64,000 bases of DNA from Streptomyces sp. ISL-12 (lineage in GTDB: Bacteria > Actinomycetota > Actinomycetes > Streptomycetales > Streptomycetaceae): contig NZ_JAGGOO010000078.1 in NCBI RefSeq assembly GCF_018614415.1, positions 105,996 through 169,995 of the forward strand, read 5' to 3'. Both the position numbers and the translations under genes were made by a program. Under the pieces are notes generated by a model. The model was not told the origin of the DNA. It worked only from the letters and a program-made list of their open reading frames with translations, and did not search any database. Within the stretch, counting starts at the first letter, position 1, and each line of letters opens with the position of its first letter. Of this stretch, positions 46,411-53,787 are shown piece after piece.

Positions 46411-47553
46411 ATGTCCACGCCCGGCCCCGCGCCCCTCCAGATCGGTCCGCACACCGTCCAGCCGCCCGTCGTCCTCGCCCCGATGGCCGGGATCACCAAC
46501 GCCCCCTTCCGCACCCTGTGCAGGGAGTTCAGCGGGGGCAAGGGCCTGTTCGTCAGCGAGATGATCACGACCCGGGCGCTGGTCGAGCGCAACGAGAAGA
46601 CCATGCAGCTGATCCACTTCGACGCGACCGAGAAGCCGCGCTCGATCCAGCTGTACGGCGTCGACCCGGCCACCGTCGGCAAGGCCGTCCGCATGATCGT
46701 GGACGAGGACCTCGCCGACCACATCGACCTCAACTTCGGCTGCCCGGTCCCCAAGGTGACCCGCAAGGGCGGCGGCTCCGCCCTCCCCTTCAAGCGGCCC
46801 CTCCTCCGCGCCATCCTGCGCGAGGCCGTCACCGCCGCCGGTGACCTGCCCGTCACCATCAAGATGCGCAAGGGCATCGACGACGACCACCTCACCTACC
46901 TCGACGCCGGCCGGATCGCCGTCGAGGAGGGCGTCACCTCCGTCGCCCTGCACGGCCGTACCACCGCCCAGCACTACGGCGGCACCGCCGACTGGGAGGC
47001 CATCGCCCGCCTCAAGGAGCACGTCCCGGAGATCCCGGTGCTCGGCAACGGCGACATCTGGTGCGCCGAGGACGCGCTGCGGATGGTCCGCGAGACCGGC
47101 TGCGACGGCGTGGTCGTCGGCCGCGGCTGCCTGGGCCGGCCGTGGCTCTTCGCGGACCTGGTGGCCGCGTTCGAGGGCCGGGAGGACCGCGCGCGCCCCA
47201 CCCTCGGCCTGGTCGCCGACGCGATGGTCCGGCACGCCACCCTGCTCGGGGAGTGGATCGGCGACGAGGCGCGCGGCGTGATCGACTTCCGCAAGCACGT
47301 CGCCTGGTACCTCAAGGGCTTCGCGGTCGGCTCCGAGATGCGCAAGCGGCTCGCGATCACCTCCACCCTGGCCGACCTGCGGGCCGGGCTCGACGAACTG
47401 GACCTCACCCAGCCCTGGCCGGCCGGCGCCGACGGCCCCCGCGGCCGCACCTCCGGCAACAACCGCGTCGCCCTCCCGGACGGCTGGCTGAAGGACCCGT
47501 ACGACTGCGCGGGCATCGGCGAGGACGCGGAACTGGACACCTCCGGCGGCTGA
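46411..47553 (+). CDS. dusB: tRNA-dihydrouridine synthase
   Basis: This 380-residue flavin enzyme has VVLAPMAGITNAPFRTLCREF at the N terminus, the catalytic Cys in DLNFGCPVPKVTRKGGGSAL, VTIKMRKGIDDDHLTY, and GNGDIWCAEDALRMVRETGCDGVVVGRG, the phosphate-binding site. The enzyme reduces uridine to dihydrouridine in tRNA with NADPH. The start at 46411 has no strong ribosome site. Its stop abuts the stop of the sulfatase gene (TGATCA). Confidence 0.93.
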   Translation: MSTPGPAPLQIGPHTVQPPVVLAPMAGITNAPFRTLCREFSGGKGLFVSEMITTRALVERNEKTMQLIHFDATEKPRSIQLYGVDPATVGKAVRMIVDEDLADHIDLNFGCPVPKVTRKGGGSALPFKRPLLRAILREAVTAAGDLPVTIKMRKGIDDDHLTYLDAGRIAVEEGVTSVALHGRTTAQHYGGTADWEAIARLKEHVPEIPVLGNGDIWCAEDALRMVRETGCDGVVVGRGCLGRPWLFADLVAAFEGREDRARPTLGLVADAMVRHATLLGEWIGDEARGVIDFRKHVAWYLKGFAVGSEMRKRLAITSTLADLRAGLDELDLTQPWPAGADGPRGRTSGNNRVALPDGWLKDPYDCAGIGEDAELDTSGG

Positions 47554-49341
47554 TCAACTCCCGGAGGGCGTGGTGCCGTAGGCCGTCAGGAAGCGGTCGC
47601 GGAAGGCGCTCATCTTCCAGACCGGGGCGTCGTGGGCGGGCTTGAGGCCCTCTGTCCAGTTCCAGCCGTCGATCGCGTCCAGCACTTCCGGGTCCTTGGC
47701 GACGATCGAGACGGGCACGTCCCGGCCGGCGTGGTCGCCGCTGACGCGGGCGATGGGCTGGTGGTCGCCGAGGAAGACCAGGACGGTGTCGTCGGTGCCG
47801 TAGCGCTCCAGCCACTGGGTGAGACTGGTGACCGAGTACTGGATGGAACGGCCGTACGCCCGCTTGGACCGGTCGCCGTCGGCGACGACGTCGGCCGCCT
47901 TCTCGCCCGCCTCCGCGATCGGGCCGAAGACCCGCCCGTCGCCCAGTTCGTCCCAGCCGACCAGCTCGGGCACCGGCGCCCACGGCTGGTGACTGGAGGT
48001 CAGGACGATCTCCGCCATCAGCGGCCGGTCGCGCTCGCGGCCGTGCTCCAGGCGCTGGAACGCCTCCAGGGCGTACTGGTCCGGCATGGTCGACCAGCTG
48101 AACTTCGGTCCCCGGTAGCCCAGCCGGGACGCGTCGTAGACCGTGTCCAGGCCGAAGAACTCCGCCTCCGGCCAGCTCTTCCGCACGCCCGGCATGATCC
48201 CGACCGTGTCCCACGCCCCCGTCCGCCGGAACGCCTCGGTCAGGGTGAGCCGCCCGCTCGACGCCACCGTCCGGTAGCGCTGCTGGTTGTCGACCCACAG
48301 GCCGGACAGGAACGTGGAGTGACCGAGCCAGCTGTTGCCGCCGTACGTCGCCGACGTCAGCCAGCCGCTCTCGGCCCGGAACCCCGCCTTCGCCAGCTCC
48401 TCCGTACTCGCCTCCAGCGTCCGGCCCACGCCGGGCGCGATCAGGGGGTCCTCGACGGCGGAGCGGCCGTAGCTCTCGACGAAGGCGAACAGGACATCCT
48501 TGCCGCGCAGGTCCGGGACCAGCTCGGCGGCGGGAGTGGTGCCGAAGGCGTCGTTCCCCGCCTCCTTCTCGAAAGCCGCCTCGTCGCGGACGGTGTCCAC
48601 CACCCGCCGGGCCTGCACTTCCAGCGCCCCGGTGGCCCGGTCCGAGGCGAGGGGCGTCCCGAGCGGCTGGAGCCCCAGCGCCGAGCAGCTGATCCACACC
48701 GTGGCGGCGACCAGCGCACCCCGCCCCGCCCGCTCCCGGTACGCGGCCAGCACCTCGCCGAGCCGGACCGCCGCCAGCGCCATGACCACCGGCACCAGCA
48801 CCGCGAGGACGACGGCGCCGACCGTCGCCCAGACGGCGGTGGCCCCGCCCAGCGAGTCCGCCAGGTACGCCCGCGCGTCGTCCAGCAACTCCCAGTCGAG
48901 GACCGGGTTGAAACCCCGGCCGAGGTACTCCCGGAACCCCATGTCGAGCAGGTTCAGCAAGGTCAGCGCCCCGAGCAGGGCCCCGGCCGGCGCGGCCACC
49001 GCACGGCGGGCCCGGCGCGGCAGGGCGAGCAGCACCACGGCGCCGACGATCGCCTCCGCCGGGATGCGGGCGAAGCGGTCCGGCCGCAGCGCGCCGAGGG
49101 TGTTCGGCAGCAGCAGCGCCCCGAGGACGAGCAGGGCGGCCAGCACGGTCACCGTCCGACGCGTGACGAGGGCCGCCGCCGGGTGCCGGGTGCGCCAGGC
49201 ACGCCAGTGGGCGAGGCGGGAGCGCGCGGCATCGAGCGGCGCGGTCTGCGCGCATCGCGTGAAGCGCGTGGACCGCATGGACCGCGTGGACCGCGTGGAC
49301 CGCGTGAGCACAGACACCCGGGGATTCCCTCCGTACGACAC
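47554..49341 (-). CDS. Membrane sulfatase-family protein (LtaS-like)
   Basis: This 595-residue protein has four or five N-terminal membrane helices (residues ~60-235) and a C-terminal alkaline-phosphatase/sulfatase domain. It has the order of LtaS and EptA-type transferases: DVLFAFVESYGRSA (metal Asp and a Ser/Thr-like nucleophile region), SATYGGNSWLGHSTFLSGL, TVGIMPGVRK, and VLVFLGDHQP near residue 500. Such enzymes transfer phosphoglycerol or phosphoethanolamine to cell-surface polymers or act as sulfatases; which one is not clear. The N terminus has a (T/S-R)n tract from a short DNA repeat at 49261-49310. It is convergent with dusB, the stops being adjacent. Confidence 0.8.
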   Translation of the reverse strand: MSYGGNPRVSVLTRSTRSTRSMRSTRFTRCAQTAPLDAARSRLAHWRAWRTRHPAAALVTRRTVTVLAALLVLGALLLPNTLGALRPDRFARIPAEAIVGAVVLLALPRRARRAVAAPAGALLGALTLLNLLDMGFREYLGRGFNPVLDWELLDDARAYLADSLGGATAVWATVGAVVLAVLVPVVMALAAVRLGEVLAAYRERAGRGALVAATVWISCSALGLQPLGTPLASDRATGALEVQARRVVDTVRDEAAFEKEAGNDAFGTTPAAELVPDLRGKDVLFAFVESYGRSAVEDPLIAPGVGRTLEASTEELAKAGFRAESGWLTSATYGGNSWLGHSTFLSGLWVDNQQRYRTVASSGRLTLTEAFRRTGAWDTVGIMPGVRKSWPEAEFFGLDTVYDASRLGYRGPKFSWSTMPDQYALEAFQRLEHGRERDRPLMAEIVLTSSHQPWAPVPELVGWDELGDGRVFGPIAEAGEKAADVVADGDRSKRAYGRSIQYSVTSLTQWLERYGTDDTVLVFLGDHQPIARVSGDHAGRDVPVSIVAKDPEVLDAIDGWNWTEGLKPAHDAPVWKMSAFRDRFLTAYGTTPSGS

Positions 49342-49508
49342 CGGTCCGGTGGCGGACCCGGCGTGGGGGCCCGGGTCCGCCGTACCTCAGTACGGGTGTC
49401 GGGGGGTGGGTGTTCACGTGGGTGGCGTTGGCCTTGACCTCGGTCCCCTGGCCGCGTCCGACGGCGACGTGTGACCGGGGCCGGCCCCGCCGCACGACCG
49501 CCGGAGGC

Positions 49509-51458
49509 TCACGCCCCGCCGACCGCCGTCAGCAGGGCCAGCGGGGCCGCCGCCGCCCGGGACTCCCGTACGCACGCGTGCGGGTAGGGCACCGGCTCCG
49601 GATGGCTCTCCCGCCCGTACCCGGCCAGCACCTCCGGGAGCCGGTGCCCGACCGCCGTCGCCGCGTCGACCATGCCGTGCGCCACCGTCCGCGCCTCGTC
49701 GTGCAGCCCGTAGCGGGCCAGCCCCAGCGCGATCAGCGCGTTGTCGTGCGGCCACACCGACCCCCGGTGGTACGACAGCGGGTGGTACGCCGCCTGCCCG
49801 GCCGCCAGCGTCCGCACCCCCCACCCGGAGAAGAAGTCGGGCTCGAGGAGGCGCCGTCCGACCAGTTCCCCGTACTCCTTGTCCAGCAGCCCCGACCAGA
49901 GCAGATGCCCCGCGTCGGAGGCCAGCGCGTCCACCTGGCGGCCCTCACCGTCCAGGGCCAGGGCGGGGAAGGAGTGCTCCGGCATCCAGAAGTCCCGCTG
50001 GAAGCGGTCGCGCAGATCACCGGCCGCCTGCTCCAGCAGCCCCGCGTACTTCTCGTCCTCCCACACCGTGCGGGCCAGCCACGCCGTGCGGCGCAGGGCG
50101 TCGTACGCGTACCCCTGGGCGCCCGCCGCCGCGACCGCGCCCGTGGGCCGGGTGCCGTCGGCGTGGCAGACGGCGCCGGGGGAGTCCTTCCAGTTCTGGT
50201 TGGCGAGGCCGCCCCGGTCGGCGCGGTAGACCAGGTAGCCGCGCGAGGTCAGCCCGCCGTGGTCCAGCATCCAGCCGACCGCGGCCCGGGCGTGCGGCTG
50301 GAAGCGGCGGGCCGTCGCCGTGTCCCCGGTCTGCTCCACGTACGCGCCGAGCAGCACCAGGAACAGCGGTGTGGCGTCGACCGACCCGTAGTACCGCCCG
50401 TACGGCACCTGCCCGAAGTGCGCCAGCTCCCCGTACCGCACCTCGTGCACGATCTTGCCGGGCCGGGCCACGCCCGGGTCGGTGCCGGACGCCGTCCGCG
50501 CCGTCGCCTGCGTCGCCGCGAGCGCGGCCAGCGTGGCGGCGGCCGGCCCGGTCCGGTAGGGGAGCGTGAACAGGGAGGTCAGCAGGGCGTCGCGGCCCAG
50601 CAGGGTGAGGAACCAGGGGGCGCCGCCCGCCGGGACGCGCAGTTCCTCGCCGTCCGGGCCCCGCGCCGGGACCTGGAGGGAGGCCAGGTCCGCGAGGCCC
50701 CGCGCGCAGGCCGCCGCCAGCTCCGGCCAGCCGGTCGGGAAGGCCACGCCCCGGGCGAACGCGTCCTCCTCGGCGAGCAGTCGCCGCACGGCGGCGTCGG
50801 GGGAGCGCGGCACCCGCACCGCCCGCCGGTGCCCGTGCGGCCGGGCCACCACCCGCAGGACCAGCTCCGCCGTGCCGTGCGGGTCGAGGTCGAGGGTCCA
50901 CACCAGGCGCCGGGCCCCGGTGCCGGTCTCCTCGACCGCGTCCGGCGCGGGCTCGGAGGTCACCGTGGTGACCGAGCGCCACTCGCCGCGCCGGTAGGCG
51001 AACTCCACGCCGTGCGGCAGCACCTCTCGGGAGCGGACGGCGCCGGGCTTGGCGTAGGTGCGGTGGTCGGCGCGCAGCTCGAACTGGTCGGCGAAGTCGG
51101 CGTCGGCGGTGACCGCGAGGTGGATCGTGGTCGGCACCGGGCGGTTGCTGGTCACCCGCAGCGCCTCGACGAACGAGCCGTCCCCGACGGCCTGTTCCCG
51201 GAAGACGGTGTACGCGGGCGGCTCGTCGCGTCCGCCGCGCGGCACCAGCACACAGCGGGCGGTGTCCCCGCCCGCGACGGGCGTGAGGGCCTCCGGCACG
51301 GCGCCGTCGACGGTGAGCTGCCACCGGCTGAGGTGGCGCGCGTCCCGGACGAACAGGCCGTCCGGTCCACCGCCGCCCCGCACCCCGCTGATGTCCCCGT
51401 GGTCACCGACGGCCGCGAACGTGCCGCCGTGCACGAGCAGTTGATGACGTTCCGTCAT
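49509..51458 (-). CDS. Glycogen-debranching-like glycosidase
   Basis: This 649-residue protein has an N-terminal beta-sandwich (GVRGGGGPDGLFVRDARHLSRWQLTVDG) of the GDE N-bis type. An (alpha/alpha)6 catalytic part follows with PWFLTLLGRDALLTSLF, YGSVDATPLFLVLLGAY, and the C-terminal SDAGHLLWSGLLD and HRGSVWPHDNALIALGLARYG. These fit amylo-alpha-1,6-glucosidase and GH63/MGH1 families that trim alpha-glucans or make sugar debranching cuts. There is no signal peptide, so it acts in the cytoplasm. The upstream region contains a long G-rich repeat, and a ROK regulator is divergent from it. Confidence 0.85.
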   Translation of the reverse strand: MTERHQLLVHGGTFAAVGDHGDISGVRGGGGPDGLFVRDARHLSRWQLTVDGAVPEALTPVAGGDTARCVLVPRGGRDEPPAYTVFREQAVGDGSFVEALRVTSNRPVPTTIHLAVTADADFADQFELRADHRTYAKPGAVRSREVLPHGVEFAYRRGEWRSVTTVTSEPAPDAVEETGTGARRLVWTLDLDPHGTAELVLRVVARPHGHRRAVRVPRSPDAAVRRLLAEEDAFARGVAFPTGWPELAAACARGLADLASLQVPARGPDGEELRVPAGGAPWFLTLLGRDALLTSLFTLPYRTGPAAATLAALAATQATARTASGTDPGVARPGKIVHEVRYGELAHFGQVPYGRYYGSVDATPLFLVLLGAYVEQTGDTATARRFQPHARAAVGWMLDHGGLTSRGYLVYRADRGGLANQNWKDSPGAVCHADGTRPTGAVAAAGAQGYAYDALRRTAWLARTVWEDEKYAGLLEQAAGDLRDRFQRDFWMPEHSFPALALDGEGRQVDALASDAGHLLWSGLLDKEYGELVGRRLLEPDFFSGWGVRTLAAGQAAYHPLSYHRGSVWPHDNALIALGLARYGLHDEARTVAHGMVDAATAVGHRLPEVLAGYGRESHPEPVPYPHACVRESRAAAAPLALLTAVGGA

Positions 51459-51499
51459 GCCGGGCCCCCTCCCTGGCCGCCGCCATACTGGTGTCCGGG

Positions 51500-51660
51500 G
51501 TGCGCGGAGGAGTCCGTGGGTGGGGGAGGTGGGACAGGGCCCAGGTGCGCGGTGGGTCGTGTGGTGGTGCGCGTGATGGGCCGTGTGGTGGTGCGGGTGG
51601 TGGTGCTTGTGGTGGTGCGGGTGGTGGTGGGACGGGTGGTGGTGGGTCGGGTCATGCGAT
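51500..51660. repeat. G/T-rich short tandem repeat in the debranching-ROK intergenic region
   Basis: A tract built from imperfect GTGGTGGTGCGG units covers about 51,550-51,655 between the two divergent genes. On the minus strand it reads as (CCACCACC)n. One minus-strand frame would give a Thr/Arg-rich peptide, but its composition is that of a simple repeat and I do not call a gene. GGG runs just upstream (51,509-51,545) could form a quadruplex. Confidence 0.8.
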
Positions 51661-51715
51661 CCACTCGGGACTCCCCGAAGACGTCCGGCCTGCCGATTCG
51701 GCGGTGGCTACCATA

Positions 51716-51744
51716 GAGTTACGTCTATTTAACACGCATAACTC
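51716..51744. promoter_or_regulatory. AT-rich ROK promoter with GAGTTA/TAACTC inverted repeat
   Basis: GAGTTA (51716-51721) and TAACTC (51739-51744) form an inverted repeat within an AT-rich stretch about 40 bases before the ROK gene. Such sequences are typical operators of ROK proteins, which often repress their own promoters. Function not verified. Confidence 0.45.
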
Positions 51745-51783
51745 ACTATGTAATGCAGAGTTGGGAAACACAAGGGGGTGCGC

Positions 51784-53052
51784 ATGACCGAAGAGCCCGG
51801 CAGGACCGGGGCGACCACGACCGGGGCACCAGGCAGAGGCATCACCAGAACGAGTGGTCAGGCGAGCGCCGGTGACCTGCTCGCGCTCGTGCGCAGCGGC
51901 CGTGCCACCACCCGCGGGGCGCTCCAGCAGGCCACCGGCCTGTCCCGGGCCACCGTCGGTCAGCGACTCGACCGGCTGTTCCGCGCGGGCTGGCTGCGCG
52001 AGGGCGCCGGCGGCCCCGTCGAATCCCCGCTGGGCGGACGCCCCTCCATCACGCTGGAGTTCGACGACGAACACGCCGTCGTCCTCGCCGCCGACCTGGA
52101 CACCCGGCACGCCCGCGCCGCCCTCCTCACCCTGACCGGCGAGATCGTCATCGAGCACAGCGGGTCCCTGGTCGTCGAGGACGGCCCCGAGGCGGTCCTC
52201 GGCGAACTGGGCCGCTGGTTCGCCGGACTGCTGGAGAAGGCCGGGCGCGGCATCGACGAGGTGTGCGGCATCGGCCTCGCCGTCCCCGGTCCGGTCGACC
52301 GCGACGCCGGCCGGGTGGTGCAGCCGCCGATCATGCCGGGCTGGGACGGCTACGACATCCGGGGCCGGCTGGCCCGCGCCGTCACCGAACGCGCCGGGGC
52401 CGCCGCCGCCCCCGTACCGGTCCTGGTGGACAACGACGCCAACCTCATGGCCTACGCCGAGCAGCGCGCCGCGTACCCGGACGCCTCGGCGTTCGTGCTG
52501 GTCAAGGTGTCGACCGGCATCGGCGCCGGGGTCGTGGTGGACGGCCACATCTTCCGCGGGACGGACGGCGGGGCCGGGGACATCGGCCACATCCGCGTCC
52601 CCGAGGGCGCTCAGGCGCTGTGCCGGTGCGGTTCGTACGGCTGTCTGGCCGCCGTCGCCAGCGGGGGCGCCGTGGCGCGGCGGCTGACGGTGGCCGGGGT
52701 GCCGGCGGAGTCCGGCTCGGACGTGCGCAAACTGCTGGCGGGCGGGCATCCGGAGGCGGTCGCGCTGGCCCGGGAGGCGGGGCGGCTGGTCGGGGACGTC
52801 CTCGCGACCGTGGTGACCCTGCTCAACCCCGGCGTGCTGATGATCGCCGGGGACTTGGCCGGAACCCCCTTCCTCACCGGCGTGCGTGAACTCCTCTACC
52901 AGCGGGCGCTGCCGCGTTCCACCGCCCGTCTGGAGGTCGTCACCTCGCGGCTCGGCGAGCGGGCCGGGTTGATCGGGGCGGGGGCGTTGGTGGTGGAGCA
53001 CCTGTACGCGCCGCGGCGGGTGGAGGAGCGGTTGTCGGCGCTCGGGGTGTGA
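51784..53052 (+). CDS. ROK-family transcriptional regulator
   Basis: This protein has 422 residues from ATG 51784 (AAGGGGG upstream; GTG 51778 is also in frame). It has an N-terminal winged HTH (LLALVRSGRATTRGALQQATGLSRATVGQRLDRLFRAGWL), then a ROK sugar-kinase-like part: IGLAVPGPVDRDAG, VPVLVDNDANLMAYAEQ, STGIGAGVVVDG, and the zinc motif CRCGSYGCL near residue 281. ROK repressors sense sugars. It probably controls the divergent debranching enzyme gene. Confidence 0.88.
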   Translation: MTEEPGRTGATTTGAPGRGITRTSGQASAGDLLALVRSGRATTRGALQQATGLSRATVGQRLDRLFRAGWLREGAGGPVESPLGGRPSITLEFDDEHAVVLAADLDTRHARAALLTLTGEIVIEHSGSLVVEDGPEAVLGELGRWFAGLLEKAGRGIDEVCGIGLAVPGPVDRDAGRVVQPPIMPGWDGYDIRGRLARAVTERAGAAAAPVPVLVDNDANLMAYAEQRAAYPDASAFVLVKVSTGIGAGVVVDGHIFRGTDGGAGDIGHIRVPEGAQALCRCGSYGCLAAVASGGAVARRLTVAGVPAESGSDVRKLLAGGHPEAVALAREAGRLVGDVLATVVTLLNPGVLMIAGDLAGTPFLTGVRELLYQRALPRSTARLEVVTSRLGERAGLIGAGALVVEHLYAPRRVEERLSALGV

Positions 53053-53787
53053 CGGGGGTGGACGGTATGTGCCGCCTTCGGTCCTGTCCGTGACTCGGTT
53101 CGCAGTGGCCGTCGGGCCACTCGCTTCCTTGGCAGTGTCGTGCTTCCACGGCCCGCGTCAAAGGTGGGTGCCCAGGCCCGACGGGCCCTCAGGTCTCTTC
53201 GTGTCCCGCCCGGCGTGACGGGTGCGCGTTCGCGCCTCGCATGCACGCCGGGCCGTCTCGGCGGCCAACGGCGGGGGGAGGGGGAGCGGGGTACCCCTCA
53301 CGAAAATGGATGACACTTCGGCCCGAAGTGTCATCCATTTCCAGCACCCCACCCCGTGGGGTGGTTGGCCGCCGGTGTGACGGGGGCGTTTCCGTCCCGT
53401 TGATGGCGTCCGCATCGTGAAATCCGGGGTGGCGGGGAAGCGTGATTCTCGCCACCCTTGATAAGAGGTGTGCTCAGATGAGCGGATCATGGGCGGGTGC
53501 ACTTCTCCAAAGGGTGGCACTCGGTGCCATGCCTTGATCGTTCATCGATCGAACTCAATCGAAGGGAAACCCGCTCATGTGAGCGTTGAGGGCTAGGCGT
53601 GTCGGTTCCTGTGTTCAAGAAGTGAAAACAAGAAGGGGTGGCTGCTTGCCAAGCCTTGACTTTCGATCCGCTGGCGGACGGGTGGTTACAGGCGTATGAC
53701 GCGCAAGTAGACGTACCCAGGCGCCTTTGATCTGGGTACATTCCTCGCCGTCAGGGCAGCCACCGCGTCCTCGAGGAGTCGAGACCC
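53053..53787. other. 735-base region upstream of ppdK without a gene
   Basis: No reading frame here has a good ribosome site or coding-like composition. It holds an 18+18-base palindrome at 53304-53340 and a GGGGTACCCC palindrome just before it (53288-53297). Another short inverted repeat, GATCGTTCATCGATC, is near 53536-53550. A TTGACT -35-like sequence at 53656 could belong to the ppdK promoter, though no good -10 was located. The region is long for this chromosome and may include an extended leader. Confidence 0.5.
53304..53340. promoter_or_regulatory. Perfect 18-base-arm palindrome with a 1-base centre
   Basis: AAATGGATGACACTTCGG (53304-53321) is the exact reverse complement of CCGAAGTGTCATCCATTT (53323-53340), with only C53322 between them. 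As RNA it would be a strong hairpin ending in a GCC loop, so it may be a bidirectional terminator after the ROK gene; as DNA it could be a large dimeric operator. A random palindrome of this length is very unlikely. Confidence 0.8.

Noticed and set aside
51455..51664. A minus-strand 69-codon frame (Thr/Arg-rich) in the repeat between the debranching enzyme and ROK genes
   Set aside because: Its translation is only the simple DNA repeat read in one frame; the other frames give equally repetitive peptides, and it has no ribosome site.
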